Below the pieces are notes generated by a model, which was not told where the DNA came from, ran no database searches, and worked only from the letters and a program-made list of their open reading frames with translations. Shown here piece by piece: positions 10,864 to 21,100 of a stretch of DNA of 64,000 nt. Source of the DNA: Crithidia fasciculata (lineage: Eukaryota > Euglenozoa > Kinetoplastea > Trypanosomatida > Trypanosomatidae); assembly GCA_000331325.2 (NCBI GenBank), contig CM003435.1:1911001-1975000 (forward strand), read 5' to 3'. Position 1 is the stretch's first letter. Each line of letters begins with the position of its first letter. Both the position numbers and the translations under genes were made by a program.

Positions 10864-13034
10864 CATTTACAAAAAAAAAGGTATCGAAGCACTCTGAGGT
10901 TTTAAAGGATACTGCTGCATGAAGATGCGTACCACCAGCTGTAGGCGGAAACAGAAATGCCAAGAGTACTTTCAACAAGCCAGATAGTAAGAAAACTACG
11001 AAGAGACTCGAAGAAGCAGACGAAACAAAAACAACAAAAAGGGTCTAGACGGCGAAGAAAAATAAAGGAGTGGGGGTGGCTTGAAAGAAAAAAAAAAAGA
11101 GTGAGATTTTGAAAACTTTTGGCAATAGCACGAAGAGGGGGCACTTCCTCCCGCTCAGTCTTTCCCCGCCTCACCGCCCCACGCGCTCAAGGGCGTTGGG
11201 CCACGAGAAGGAACCACAAAAAAACTACGGTGGAACACGAAATCGCGCTAATGTTCGGCAACTAAAAAAAAAAAAGATAACAGAGGGTGGATAGAAAAAA
11301 AAAAGAGTCGTTTTCAATGGGGAGAGAGCATAGCCCTCAGTGCCTTATCTTTTGATTATTTAGAGGGGTCAATGGTGAGTGCGAGCGGGGAGGACGCGGA
11401 TCAAATACAAAAAGAAAATACTAAAAAAAAAAGTGATTTTGAGCCTCGTCTTCCGTTTTATTGGGGACGAAGAAGAAAGGCACCCCGACCACCTTGACCC
11501 GCGTCCAGCACATTTTATCAAAAACAAAATCACCGGGAAAGAATAGAATAGAGACAACATAGCGAAGAAAGTGTTCAGGAAAGAAGTTTAAAAGCGAGAG
11601 TAAGAAAGCGTTGGCAGTCGAAGACACACGAGCAAAAACAAACTAACAACGAGCAGAAAAAAATGAGAAAAAAAAAAAGGTGCGAGGGGCACACGCCGTA
11701 AAAGAAGAAATAGGAGTGGCAAAGGCGATCCCTTAAGGTCAATTGTTTTTTTTTTTCCTTTTTAGTCTCGTTATTCAACTTTTTTTTTTATGTTTTGTGT
11801 ATTCGGCCTCGCGTTGACGATCAGGGAGAGGCGGCCAAAGAGAAGGCAAACAACATACAGGAAAGAAGTTTTTAGTTTTTTTTTTCATCTCAAAGTAGGG
11901 GGCAGGACAGGAGAAGAAACTTGAAAGCGCTACGTTTTTTTGTTGTTCTTTTTTAGTAGGAGGAGAAACAAAGGTCAAAGATGAGTAAAAAGTCATTAAC
12001 GGGAAAAGGGAAAATAATAAAGAGCTGTGATCTCTGGAGAGAAAAGGGGACGATGACCACGCCGACACATACCCGCTTGCCGCGAACTACCCAGCGGGTA
12101 ACACTCATCGACAGACATTGCCGTTGTCTGTGCGCCAGTGTGTGTGTTTATGTGTGAGGCCTCGATAACCGGAAGGAGAACACAAGTCGAAAAAAAGAAT
12201 ACAAGGAAAAACGAAAGCACGTAGTCGTCAACAGAAAAAAAAAAGGTAAATGTGAATTCAAATACGGGCACAACCACGTGGTCCTCATGAAGACAGAAAA
12301 AAAAAAGGAAGAGGAATATGCATTGCCTTGACCGGAACGCAGGGAACAAAAAAGTGAGCAAACAATTGATTTTGGGTAGCGATGAATTGCGTAGAAGCGG
12401 CCCCGTCCAGTTTGTTTTTCTTCCTCTTCATCGCAATACGGATCTTAATGATACAAATAATAAATGAAAAACAGTTTGCTGGTGTTGAACAGTGACGAAG
12501 CATTAGTTAAAACTCTCATAACGTTTTTTTTATGTTCTAAAATCCTTCCCACAGCACTCACATCAAATTCTGTTTTGACAGCTTTAGTAAATGCTGGGCA
12601 TCCCTTCCGTCTCACCAAAGGAGGCTACACTTCTCGCTCCTTCACTCCAGTACGAGGTGCCGGCACACCTGCAACGCGATTTTCCGCTCTTCTGCAGCCA
12701 GCAATCGTCGTTAGATGTCATTGTTGCAGCAGCCGAAGACCTGAGAGTGCCTCCGCCAGCAGTGATGCCATCAAACTCCAGAAGCGCCACCGCTGAGCAA
12801 GAACGTGGCAGCTATGCATTTACACGCCCACCTCTGAGAAACGAACGCGGGAAACAAAAAGGGAAACTAAGAAGAATAAAAAAAAAACGAGTAGACAGCT
12901 TGCAACAGAACGCTTGCCGCATTCCACAACACAGCCATACCGCGCCTTTCCGCACCAAGCTTGAGCAGAGAAGCTGCACGACCACAAACCATTTTGACAA
13001 TTTCTCAACTCCACGGCTATCGAGAGTGGCAACA

Positions 13035-15062
13035 CTACTCCGAGGGCCGCACCTCCTCAGCGGCTGGGCCCTCAGCCTTCTTCTTCTTCTTGCCGTCACG
13101 CTCCTCGTCCCACGGGTGCAGGAAGAAGACCTGGATGACGAAGCAGATGAAGCCCAGGCCGCCAAAGAAGATGAAGGCGATGGCCTGGCCCTTGTCCTGG
13201 TTGCCGGAGCGGCCGCCAGAGATCCGCTCCGTCGCGATCGGGTAGCACACGTTGATGATCAGGTTGTAGATGAACTGACCCACCTGCGTGAACGACGCAC
13301 CGCGCGGGCGGAACGACGGCGGGAACATATCTTGCGTCAGCACGTAGTAGCACGGACCCACGCACACCTCGAAGCCGAGAATGTACAGGATGATGCCGGT
13401 GATGGCAACGCCGTCCTTCGCGTCCCTCGACGACACGCCGGGGTACACCGGGATGCCGCACAGGAACATGCACATGCATGACGTGAAGATCGAGCCGAAC
13501 AGGAACAGCTGGCGCATCGTGAACACGTAGGCCAGCGGGATCGAGACGAACGTCGTCACGAAGTTCCACACCATCACGTAGAAGTTGCCCACCAGCGGCG
13601 CAAGGCCAAGGCTCCCCATGATCGTCGGCGCGTAGTTCATCACGGCGTTGATGCCGGTCAGCTGCAGCGTGCCAGCCATCACAAGACCCATCCCGAGACG
13701 CGGCAGCATCTCAAGGTAGCTGTACTCGTTGGGGTCCAGCTCCACAGCGTCCTCGTCGTCGCCGCCGTCGAACTTGGCGCGAGAGTCCTTCACGTACACG
13801 CCAAGGCCAATCATCACAATGCTCAGCAGAGTCGACACCGCGCACAGTCCCTGCATGCGGGCCATCATCTTCTGGTCCTTGTCGCGGTCGAAGTAGACGC
13901 TCTGGCCAAGAGCAAGACCCATCGAGGCGGCAACGAAGATACCCAGCGTCGTGAACACCTGGAACAGCACACCAAGGGTGCCCTTCCATCGCGGGTGCGC
14001 GTTCTGGTCAGTGTACATCGGGCAGGCAACGCCGATCACGCCCATGAACAGACCAATGGCGAAGCGGCCAACAATCAGCACCCAGAACTCGTTCTCCGCG
14101 CACGACACGTGGTACATCACAGAGCTCACGACACCCACGATGCCGACAAGCAGGAACGAGATCTTTGCGCCGATCGCAGTGGCCAGCGGCCCAGCAAACA
14201 CGGAGCCGATCAGGCAGCCCGCAATCATCGAGCCGGCAAAGATACCGTTGTCCGACGACGAGTAGCCCGAGGGGTTCTGGCACTCGCCAGCGCTGTACGA
14301 CCACGCACAGCGGTTTTTGTCCGCGTTGCAGCTTGCGATCGCAGCATCGTCGTCCGCGCCACCGGAGGCAACGTTCGGGTACAGCTTGCTGCACGTGCCT
14401 TCCGCCCACCCGCAGTAGCTGCTTGCAGGGTTAACGGCGTCAGCAAACCACTTGCAGTTCGCGTTCGGCACCGTCGAGCACCCCGACTCGTACCGGTAGC
14501 TCGCGCAGTTCGTGCTCATGCTGTACAGGGTCGAGTAGACAGCCACAAAACCCGTGGTGTACCCGTTGAGCGTGCCGCCGATCGCCTGCACCACGCACAC
14601 ACGGATGTTGCCCGGAGACATCATGGATGGGTCGTCGTCCACGGGATCCACGTGTGGCTTTTCCTTGTTAGAGAGGGCATCGAGGTTGTCGTACTTGTCT
14701 TTGGGCCGGATGGGGTTCTGCACGGTTTCCTGAGGGTAGTTATTGTGGCCTTTGTCGGCGGCAGCAGTCGGAGGGGCGTCACGAGTGCGCGGAGCCACGA
14801 TCACGTTCTCGGGCGGCGGGGCCGCGGCGGGGGAGGCGGGCTTCGAATCAGCACGGGGCTCCGGCTTGGCGGGTGGGGCAGCAGGAGGTGCTGGCGGCTC
14901 CTCGGTGGTCTTGGGGGGCTCCGTGAAGACGCTCTCTGGCTCCGGTGCCGGTGCTGCAGGAGCTGTCGGCGCCTCGGGGGCAGGCGGAGCCTCAGGGCGT
15001 GCGGGGGCTGCAGTGGCATCTGCTGCCGCTGGGGGTGCGCTCTCTGTGGGGTAGTCGCTCAT
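13035..15062 (-). CDS. GT1: Hexose transporter with long N-terminal extension (GT1-like, probably flagellar)
   Basis: A 675-residue sugar porter. Residues from about 135 onward match the short copies and carry the same transporter signatures. Residues 1 to about 134 are unique: a Pro/Ala/Glu-rich, hydrophilic, cytosolic-looking extension with no membrane segment. Leishmania GT1 differs from its GT2 and GT3 neighbours by such an extension, which targets it to the flagellar membrane. From memory, an Asn-Pro-Met motif is important there; here N116-P117-I118 occupies a comparable place. The start ATG at 15062 opens the frame. The C-terminal tail is Lys-rich then acidic. It is first in transcription order. 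Flagellar location is inferred by analogy. Confidence 0.93.
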   Translation of the reverse strand: MSDYPTESAPPAAADATAAPARPEAPPAPEAPTAPAAPAPEPESVFTEPPKTTEEPPAPPAAPPAKPEPRADSKPASPAAAPPPENVIVAPRTRDAPPTAAADKGHNNYPQETVQNPIRPKDKYDNLDALSNKEKPHVDPVDDDPSMMSPGNIRVCVVQAIGGTLNGYTTGFVAVYSTLYSMSTNCASYRYESGCSTVPNANCKWFADAVNPASSYCGWAEGTCSKLYPNVASGGADDDAAIASCNADKNRCAWSYSAGECQNPSGYSSSDNGIFAGSMIAGCLIGSVFAGPLATAIGAKISFLLVGIVGVVSSVMYHVSCAENEFWVLIVGRFAIGLFMGVIGVACPMYTDQNAHPRWKGTLGVLFQVFTTLGIFVAASMGLALGQSVYFDRDKDQKMMARMQGLCAVSTLLSIVMIGLGVYVKDSRAKFDGGDDEDAVELDPNEYSYLEMLPRLGMGLVMAGTLQLTGINAVMNYAPTIMGSLGLAPLVGNFYVMVWNFVTTFVSIPLAYVFTMRQLFLFGSIFTSCMCMFLCGIPVYPGVSSRDAKDGVAITGIILYILGFEVCVGPCYYVLTQDMFPPSFRPRGASFTQVGQFIYNLIINVCYPIATERISGGRSGNQDKGQAIAFIFFGGLGFICFVIQVFFLHPWDEERDGKKKKKAEGPAAEEVRPSE

Positions 15063-16292
15063 CGTGTACGAGAGGATGAGAGAAGATTTGTATCAGCTGG
15101 GGATAGAAGTACAGTCACACACTCAAGCAGACGCACGTAAGGAAGCAGAAGGAGAGCTGCGCACACGGAAGGAGAGTTTGAGGGAGAGTGAGAGGGAGTA
15201 AAATGGCGCGCTATATTCCTGTTCCGTTCTTCGAGATTCTCTTCGTTGTAAGCTGCGTTATGGGACTTGAAAGAGGGGCTACAGGAAGTGGTGAGGAGTC
15301 GGTCGAGAAAGAGGTTGGAGCGAAATGTTACGGGGGTGGGAGAACACACTCGATAATCTGTTGAGATAGAAGAAGAAAGATGCAGCATGAAAGTGTGGGG
15401 CGGAGAGAAAGATAGTTGACAGGATTAACGGAGGAGATAGGATTAAAAGAAATGCTGCTACATTCTTGGTTGCCAAGGGAAGAGTGCGAGCGAAAATTGA
15501 AGCCGGAACACGTGACGACGGCGCCACCGATCTCACTTTAAGGAAATGCTGACCGATGAGTTTAAAGTCTCACAGCACAGAGAGCTTGACATCGCATCGG
15601 CTAGGGCGATGCACATTTACGCTTAAGGGCAATTCGCATCCGTCATCAGCCTCTGGGACATTCAAAAGCGGTTGCTGCAGCATTTCGAAGGCAACCCGGA
15701 TCCGATTCTTTTTTCCTCTTCAGATGTAAGTTTAATTGTCTTGTTCTGGTCGCCTTGCACGCATGTTTCGCAAGAAGATTACCCTTCAATTGAGAGAAAA
15801 AGAAAATGAGCGGCTCGGGGAGAGTACCAATCGCCGAATATGTGCAAAGCTAAGTAACGAGAGTACGATGGCCTGAGTGTGTGTGTGTGTGTGTCTGTGA
15901 GAAAAAATTCACCAGTTTGCTGCACCTGTGTATCAAGCCTCGTGTAGGTGTCCGCATTTGTCATATGCACCTCCTTCACCTTAGCTGTAACGGTAAGAAA
16001 GATTAAAAGGAAGAAATGTTTTTTCTTAGGCAGCGGTGTGCAAAAGGGGAATAAGTAATTTTAAGAAATGGGAAAGGGGATCGACCTCACTGAAGGAAGC
16101 ATACAGCTGCAAAGATGCATCAGGCGAGCGTCTCTCTCTTTTTCTTTTTTTTCGTGACCTATTCGTGTAGCTCTCCCTTGCATCTCACAACCACGCAGCC
16201 TGTGAATTGAAAAAACTTATTATTTTTTTCCTTCCTCCACTCTCCCCATTTATTTGCCCCTGCCACCAGTATTGTACGATAGCGCCGCGTCC
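15063..16292. other. Spacer between GT1-like transporter and homocysteine methyltransferase
   Basis: No coding sequence seen. The part next to the transporter is GA-rich on the plus strand (CT-rich in the transcript), consistent with splice signals for the GT1-like gene. A TG microsatellite occupies 15876-15894. The remainder should be the 3' UTR of the methyltransferase gene. Confidence 0.6.
15876..15894. repeat. (TG)n microsatellite
   Basis: A run of about nine TG dinucleotides in the spacer; no other function is visible. Confidence 0.9.
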
Positions 16293-17255
16293 TCACAACG
16301 CGTAGCCGGCAGCTTCCAAGGATGCCGCCGCCCCTGCGATGTCACGCGGCCCCGTGCGGCAACAGCCACCAATCAGGCGTGCGCCGAGGTCGGCCCACAG
16401 CTTTGCCAACGCGGCGAGAGAGAGAGTCGTGCCGTCTTGCGTCACGATGGGGCACCACTTCTTCGTCACCGGGTCGTAGGACTCCCCCGCGTTCGTGTAG
16501 ACGACCAAGGGCATCGTGGTCAACGTGTGCAGATGCGCCAGCACCGCTGCAGCTTCCGCCATGGGGATGCAGTTTACGCCCACAGCAATAATCTGAGGCG
16601 CCGCCTCCAGCAGGGGAATGATGTCGGCGAACTTGGTGCCGTCGCTGATGGAGTCTGCTGGGGAGGTGCGTGAGGTGGTGAAGGACACCCACGCGCGGCA
16701 CGTTGGGTGCTCGGCTTGGAGGAGGGCGAGAAGAGCGCGCACCTCGTCGGCGCTGGGCTGCGTCTCGATCGCCAACACCTCGGCGCCTGCCCGCAGCAGG
16801 GCATCGATGCGGGGACGATGAAATGCGTGAAACTCCTCTGGCGTCCGTGTGTAGTCGCCGCGGTACTCGGAGCCGTCGGAAAGGTAGGCGCCGTACGGAC
16901 CCACCGAGCCGGCGATGAAGATGTGGCCGGCAGCGGGATTGTCCGCCTGGTACTGCGCACGTGCGCGCTGTGCAATCTTGACAGACTCCTCGATGGCGGC
17001 CACCGCCGCGGTCTCGGAAAGCTGTCGGTGCTCCATGAGGCTTTGGGGAGTGACCTGGTAGCTCGCGGTAATGACGCAGCGGGCACCAGCCGCCATGTAG
17101 CTCTCCTCCACACCTTGGATCATGTCTGGGTTCTCCAGCAGCACCTTGCCGGACCAGAGGGGGTCGAGCAAGTCGCAGCCCCGCTCCTCAAGCTCCGTCG
17201 CCAGGCCACCGTCCAGCACAACGACGTGGCGCGAGTCCTGCAATGCAGCTTCCAT
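16293..17255 (-). CDS. Homocysteine S-methyltransferase
   Basis: A 320-residue enzyme of the Pfam S-methyl-trans family. It would transfer a methyl group from S-methylmethionine or S-adenosylmethionine to homocysteine, giving methionine, in the cytosol. The N-terminus has the DGGLATELE motif (15-23). The three zinc-ligand cysteines are in place: C229 in GVNC, and C298-C299 in GGCC. The GSVGPYGAYL segment (116-125) is also typical. Length matches the short, cobalamin-independent members such as yeast Mht1/Sam4 and E. coli MmuM. The ATG at 17255 is preceded by CT-rich transcript sequence. No frameshift or missing catalytic residue is seen. The methyl donor cannot be told from sequence. Confidence 0.92.
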   Translation of the reverse strand: MEAALQDSRHVVVLDGGLATELEERGCDLLDPLWSGKVLLENPDMIQGVEESYMAAGARCVITASYQVTPQSLMEHRQLSETAAVAAIEESVKIAQRARAQYQADNPAAGHIFIAGSVGPYGAYLSDGSEYRGDYTRTPEEFHAFHRPRIDALLRAGAEVLAIETQPSADEVRALLALLQAEHPTCRAWVSFTTSRTSPADSISDGTKFADIIPLLEAAPQIIAVGVNCIPMAEAAAVLAHLHTLTTMPLVVYTNAGESYDPVTKKWCPIVTQDGTTLSLAALAKLWADLGARLIGGCCRTGPRDIAGAAASLEAAGYAL

Positions 17256-18133
17256 TCTGCTCTCTTTTGTATTACTTGCCGCCGATGATGCGTGCTCAGC
17301 TATGATGTGTGTCTCACCCTCTGTGAAGACGGAAGAAAAGTGTCTCTTCTTTTCCTTTTGTTTTCAAAGGACGGATTGGTTTAGAGAAGAAGAATGCAGA
17401 TGTTGATGGCGAGGAGAAGAAAGAAGTGAAATGCACCGAAGGCGGAGAGCGGGGGAACTTCAACGCGACACCGCTGCTTCCTCATCAGCTGCCACGCAGC
17501 GCCTCTGCCGCCTGTTCCGAACGAGGGAAAACGGTAGCAAGGGCATCGCCTCTTCTTAGTCGCAGTCGTGCCCCAGAGTGCAAAGAGAGAGAGATGTTAC
17601 CTACACTTAACTTTCCCTTTCTCCAGTAGAAGAAAAAAAAAAGAGCGACTACTCTTTTCTGGACCCGATGACTGCACCGAATGCGCGAAAAAACAATCCC
17701 GTCGTTCTTCACAGCCATGTAATTTAAAAAAGGCAACAGAGAAAGAGAAGGAAAAGCAAAGAAAGGCTCGATCAGCTCTAACCGATCACGTTCAGCGTCT
17801 CTCCCCTCTACCCCCATCCGCAACACTTTTTTCTCTGCGAACAAGGGAAAGTAGTGGAGTGGATTGACCAGGGAGAGTACCAGGAACACCAAACACAAAA
17901 AACTGGGGAAGAAAATTTCAACAATTTCCCCACACCGCGGCAGTACGGCTCACAAAGAAAAGACACACACACACACACACATGCCTTCACACACCGCCAC
18001 TAACGTAATCAGATTTTTTCTTTTTAAGCTCCGTTGACCGTCGCTTTTATTCTCCCTCACCCTTCGCAATGCACACAAAACTTAAGGCGCATCAGCAGGT
18101 CAACGAACGCACCCTTTGCCGCTTGTGCTCCGT
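17256..18133. other. Spacer between homocysteine methyltransferase and TOR
   Basis: No gene seen. It holds the 5' flank of the methyltransferase and the 3' UTR of TOR. An AC microsatellite lies at 17962-17981. Open frames here are short and low-complexity. Confidence 0.6.
17962..17981. repeat. (AC)10 microsatellite
   Basis: Uninterrupted AC dinucleotide run about 150 nt past the TOR stop codon, in the presumed TOR 3' UTR. Confidence 0.9.
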
Positions 18134-21100
18134 TTACCAGAACGGGCACCACCCTTGGAAGTGGACGCAAAGGTTCTCGTTGGAGGTTGCCTCGAGGATC
18201 AGCCGAGCAACTTGGGCCTGGACAGAAAGACCGTCATCAGGGCTCCCAGCCGGCACCGCCACGTCAGACTCGCCGACAGACCGCAGGTCCTCCTCGAGGC
18301 CGTCGTCCTTCACCGCGTCGTGGCCGCTGGCGGCGTGCACGGCACCGCCCAGCGTCGCGTGCCGGCTGGCAAACTCGCGTCCCTCCAGCTTCTCGCGGAT
18401 GCGGTTCACCACCTTCTTCGCCTCGCTCGTCTGGTTCACGGAGATGTTGCTGGCCATGTCCGACGACTTCATGCTCACGCCAGGAGCGGCAGCAGCGGCA
18501 GTGGCGGGCCGCGGGACGCTCGACGCTACCGAGGTGGGTGGCGCGCGGAAGGAGCGGCCAGCAGTCGGGAACCGCCGCGAAACCGGCGTGCGGGAGGCAA
18601 ATGCGCTGCGTGACTTGTGGAAGGATTCCCCGATGGCCGTGTAGGCTGCTCGCTGCGAGGCGTGCCCGCCACCCGGGGCCGCCGTGGCGGTGGACACCAT
18701 GCTGCTGCCAGGCGCAACCGACGTGGCCTCCGTCGCCGTCGCGCCGTCCTCGGACTCGTCCCGCCACCACGAGACGAGGGGATCGTGCACGAACGCCTCG
18801 AGCAGGGCGAGAATGCTGCTGCCCTCCTCGCGCAGCACGCCCATCACCGTGATGCAGCCGTGCCGGAAGAGCCCGTCGATGCCGCCCATCTCCATCGCTT
18901 TGACGAGCATGCGGGTGAGCCGGAAGGGCACCTTCTCTGGGAAGGCGCTGCGGTTCTGCGCGACGTCGAAGCAGTCGCCAAAGTCGATGTGCACGACGCG
19001 GCCGCTGAAGGAGTGGATCATGAGGTTGGACGGGTGGCGGTCGCCAAGGCCGAGGATGTGGCCCACCATCGACATGGTCGCCAGCGAGCAGACGTAGGTG
19101 GTGCGGCGGTCCAGCCACGACTCGGCGCTCGGTGCCCGCATCCAGAGCGAGTTGGCCAGGTCGGTGCCCTCCGTCTGCTCCAGCGCGAACTCGAAGGGCT
19201 CGACGTGCTGGATCACCTGGAGGCGGTCGAGGTCGACGTTGAAGCTCAGCATCAGGTTCACCTCGATGGAGAGGTACTTGGAGTGGACGCGGTAGTCCTT
19301 GATGAGCTGATGGAGTGTGTCGCAGTGGTCCACCCACCCCATCAGGCCGGCGTTCTCGCTCAGCGGGGTGACGGAGAAGACCTGGATCATGCAGTCCCGC
19401 CGCTGGATGGCCGAGTGCTTCTCCAGCAGCGTGTTCACGAAAGCCAGCAGCTGCATCACGCGCTCATCCAAGCGGAGGTCCTCGTGGCCCTTCAGCAAAA
19501 ACTTGTACAAGACGCCGTCCGTGCCGTTCATGTAGAGCCGGCGGGGATGCTGCTTTGAGTTGAGCACCTTGAGCGTGTTCATGAAGGAGGCGATGCAGGG
19601 GTAGGAGCCGCTCTCGCTGTACTGCCCCGGCACCACAAGAGAGAGGTCCTTGCCGCTCTGCGTCAGCCGCGGACTCACCAGCTGCAGCGCCAGCGACGCC
19701 ATCCCGCTAATCTGCTCGTCCATCCGCTTCACCGCCGTCTTGAAGCGGTTCCATGCCTCCTCCATGTAGACGTTGTTGCCGGACGAGGCGGCCTTCTCGA
19801 CGTACTCGCAGGCCCCGCTTAGCAGCTCGCCAAACTCGGCGGCGAAGTGCGACTCGGCTAGCGTGTCCGGGTGCGACAGCTTCGCCAGCAGCGGCTGCAG
19901 TGACTGGTAGACGCTGTGCGCGCTCTTGTCCCGCCCCCACTGGAACCACGCCCGCTCCAGCTCATCGAACCACAGCTCCGTCCACAGCACCGCACACCGC
20001 ACCAGCTCCTGGCAGACGAGGGTGGCGTCCTTCACCATGGTTCGCCCCTGGTGGTGCATCTCCTTGATGCGTCCGAGCAGCCGCTGCGCCGCCTGCTTGC
20101 GCTCCAGCTGCTCCGTCGTGTTGCTCTCCGGCCCCTGCACGCTCGAGTTGAGGGTGACGTTGAGACTGTAGAGGAGCGCCTGCGGGTGCGCCTTCGCCAC
20201 CACCGCCAGCAGGTGAAACACCGACTCCGAGACGACCGAGTCGCGGGAGTGCAGGCGGGCGATGATCTGCGGAATCACCTTGAGCCACACGGTGGGGCTG
20301 ACCTGCAGAATTTGAGCGTGCAGGGCGGCGTTGGCCTGCACCTGCGGGAGCGAGGCATGGGTGAACCAGAGCGACAGGAAGCCGAGGACGTCCTCCAGCT
20401 CCTGCGAGAAGCACACACTGCGCACGTAGCCGTCCATGGCTGCCACGATGTGGTTCACGTGCTCCTCAAGGCGGAGATCAGTCGTCGCGGCGCTGGTAGT
20501 CGTAGTCGTGTTGGTGGTGGTGGTTGTTGTCCGAGAGCGGTGGCTGACGAGGTCGTGGTTGAAGCGGGCCCACGTGTGCCAGATGGAGCCGTTGGTGCTG
20601 TCGAGGCTTGTCGCCCGCTCAAGGTGCAGGCGAATGTAGTCGCGGTATTTGCTGTCGAAGTTGTGCTTCTTCTTTGTCTGCGTGAAGAGCCAGCTGGCGA
20701 GTTTCGAGTGGCACATCGCCAGGCTGGCCTGGCTGCTGTCGGGGCGGGCCGCAGAGGCCGTCGACGAGCCTGGGCTGTTGTTAGCGGTCGTGATGGCCAC
20801 CGCCGCCTCCGTCGTCCCCTCCACCTTCTTGAGGTAAAGGTCCAGCATCTCCACCGCCTTCTCTCGCTCCTGCATCTCGTACATGTGCTGGAACGCCGCG
20901 AGGGCGATGGTGGGCTGCGGCAGCTTCCCTTGCTCGAGTGCCGTGCCGATTGTCTGCTCCCCGAGCAGGTCGAAGAGGATGTCGCGCGAGGTGCGCTCGC
21001 GGCCGTGGACGCGGGACAGCGTCACAAAACGAAGCCACATGTCCAACTCGCGCGAGGGCGGGATGACGAGGGTGTGGTCGGCCAGCGTGCCCGGCCAGCC

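Larger units (their letters stand above)
9134..13034. other. Spacer between second and first hexose transporter copies
   Basis: No gene seen in 3.9 kb. Besides the duplicated flank at 9134-9473, it is A-rich low-complexity DNA with homopolymer runs. Exceptions are small non-A-rich islands, the most structured being 10796-10863. It should hold the long 3' UTR of the GT1-like copy and the upstream region of the copy at 7415-9133. Confidence 0.6.
2646..15062 (-). repeat. Tandem array of three hexose transporter genes
   Basis: Three head-to-tail copies (2646-4358, 7415-9133, 13035-15062) share nearly identical coding cores of about 515 residues at DNA level. They differ in N-termini, C-terminal tails and 3' spacers. 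Such arrays are typical of trypanosomatid hexose transporters, where the ends and UTRs set localisation and stage regulation. Spacers of 3.1 and 3.9 kb separate the units. Confidence 0.9.
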
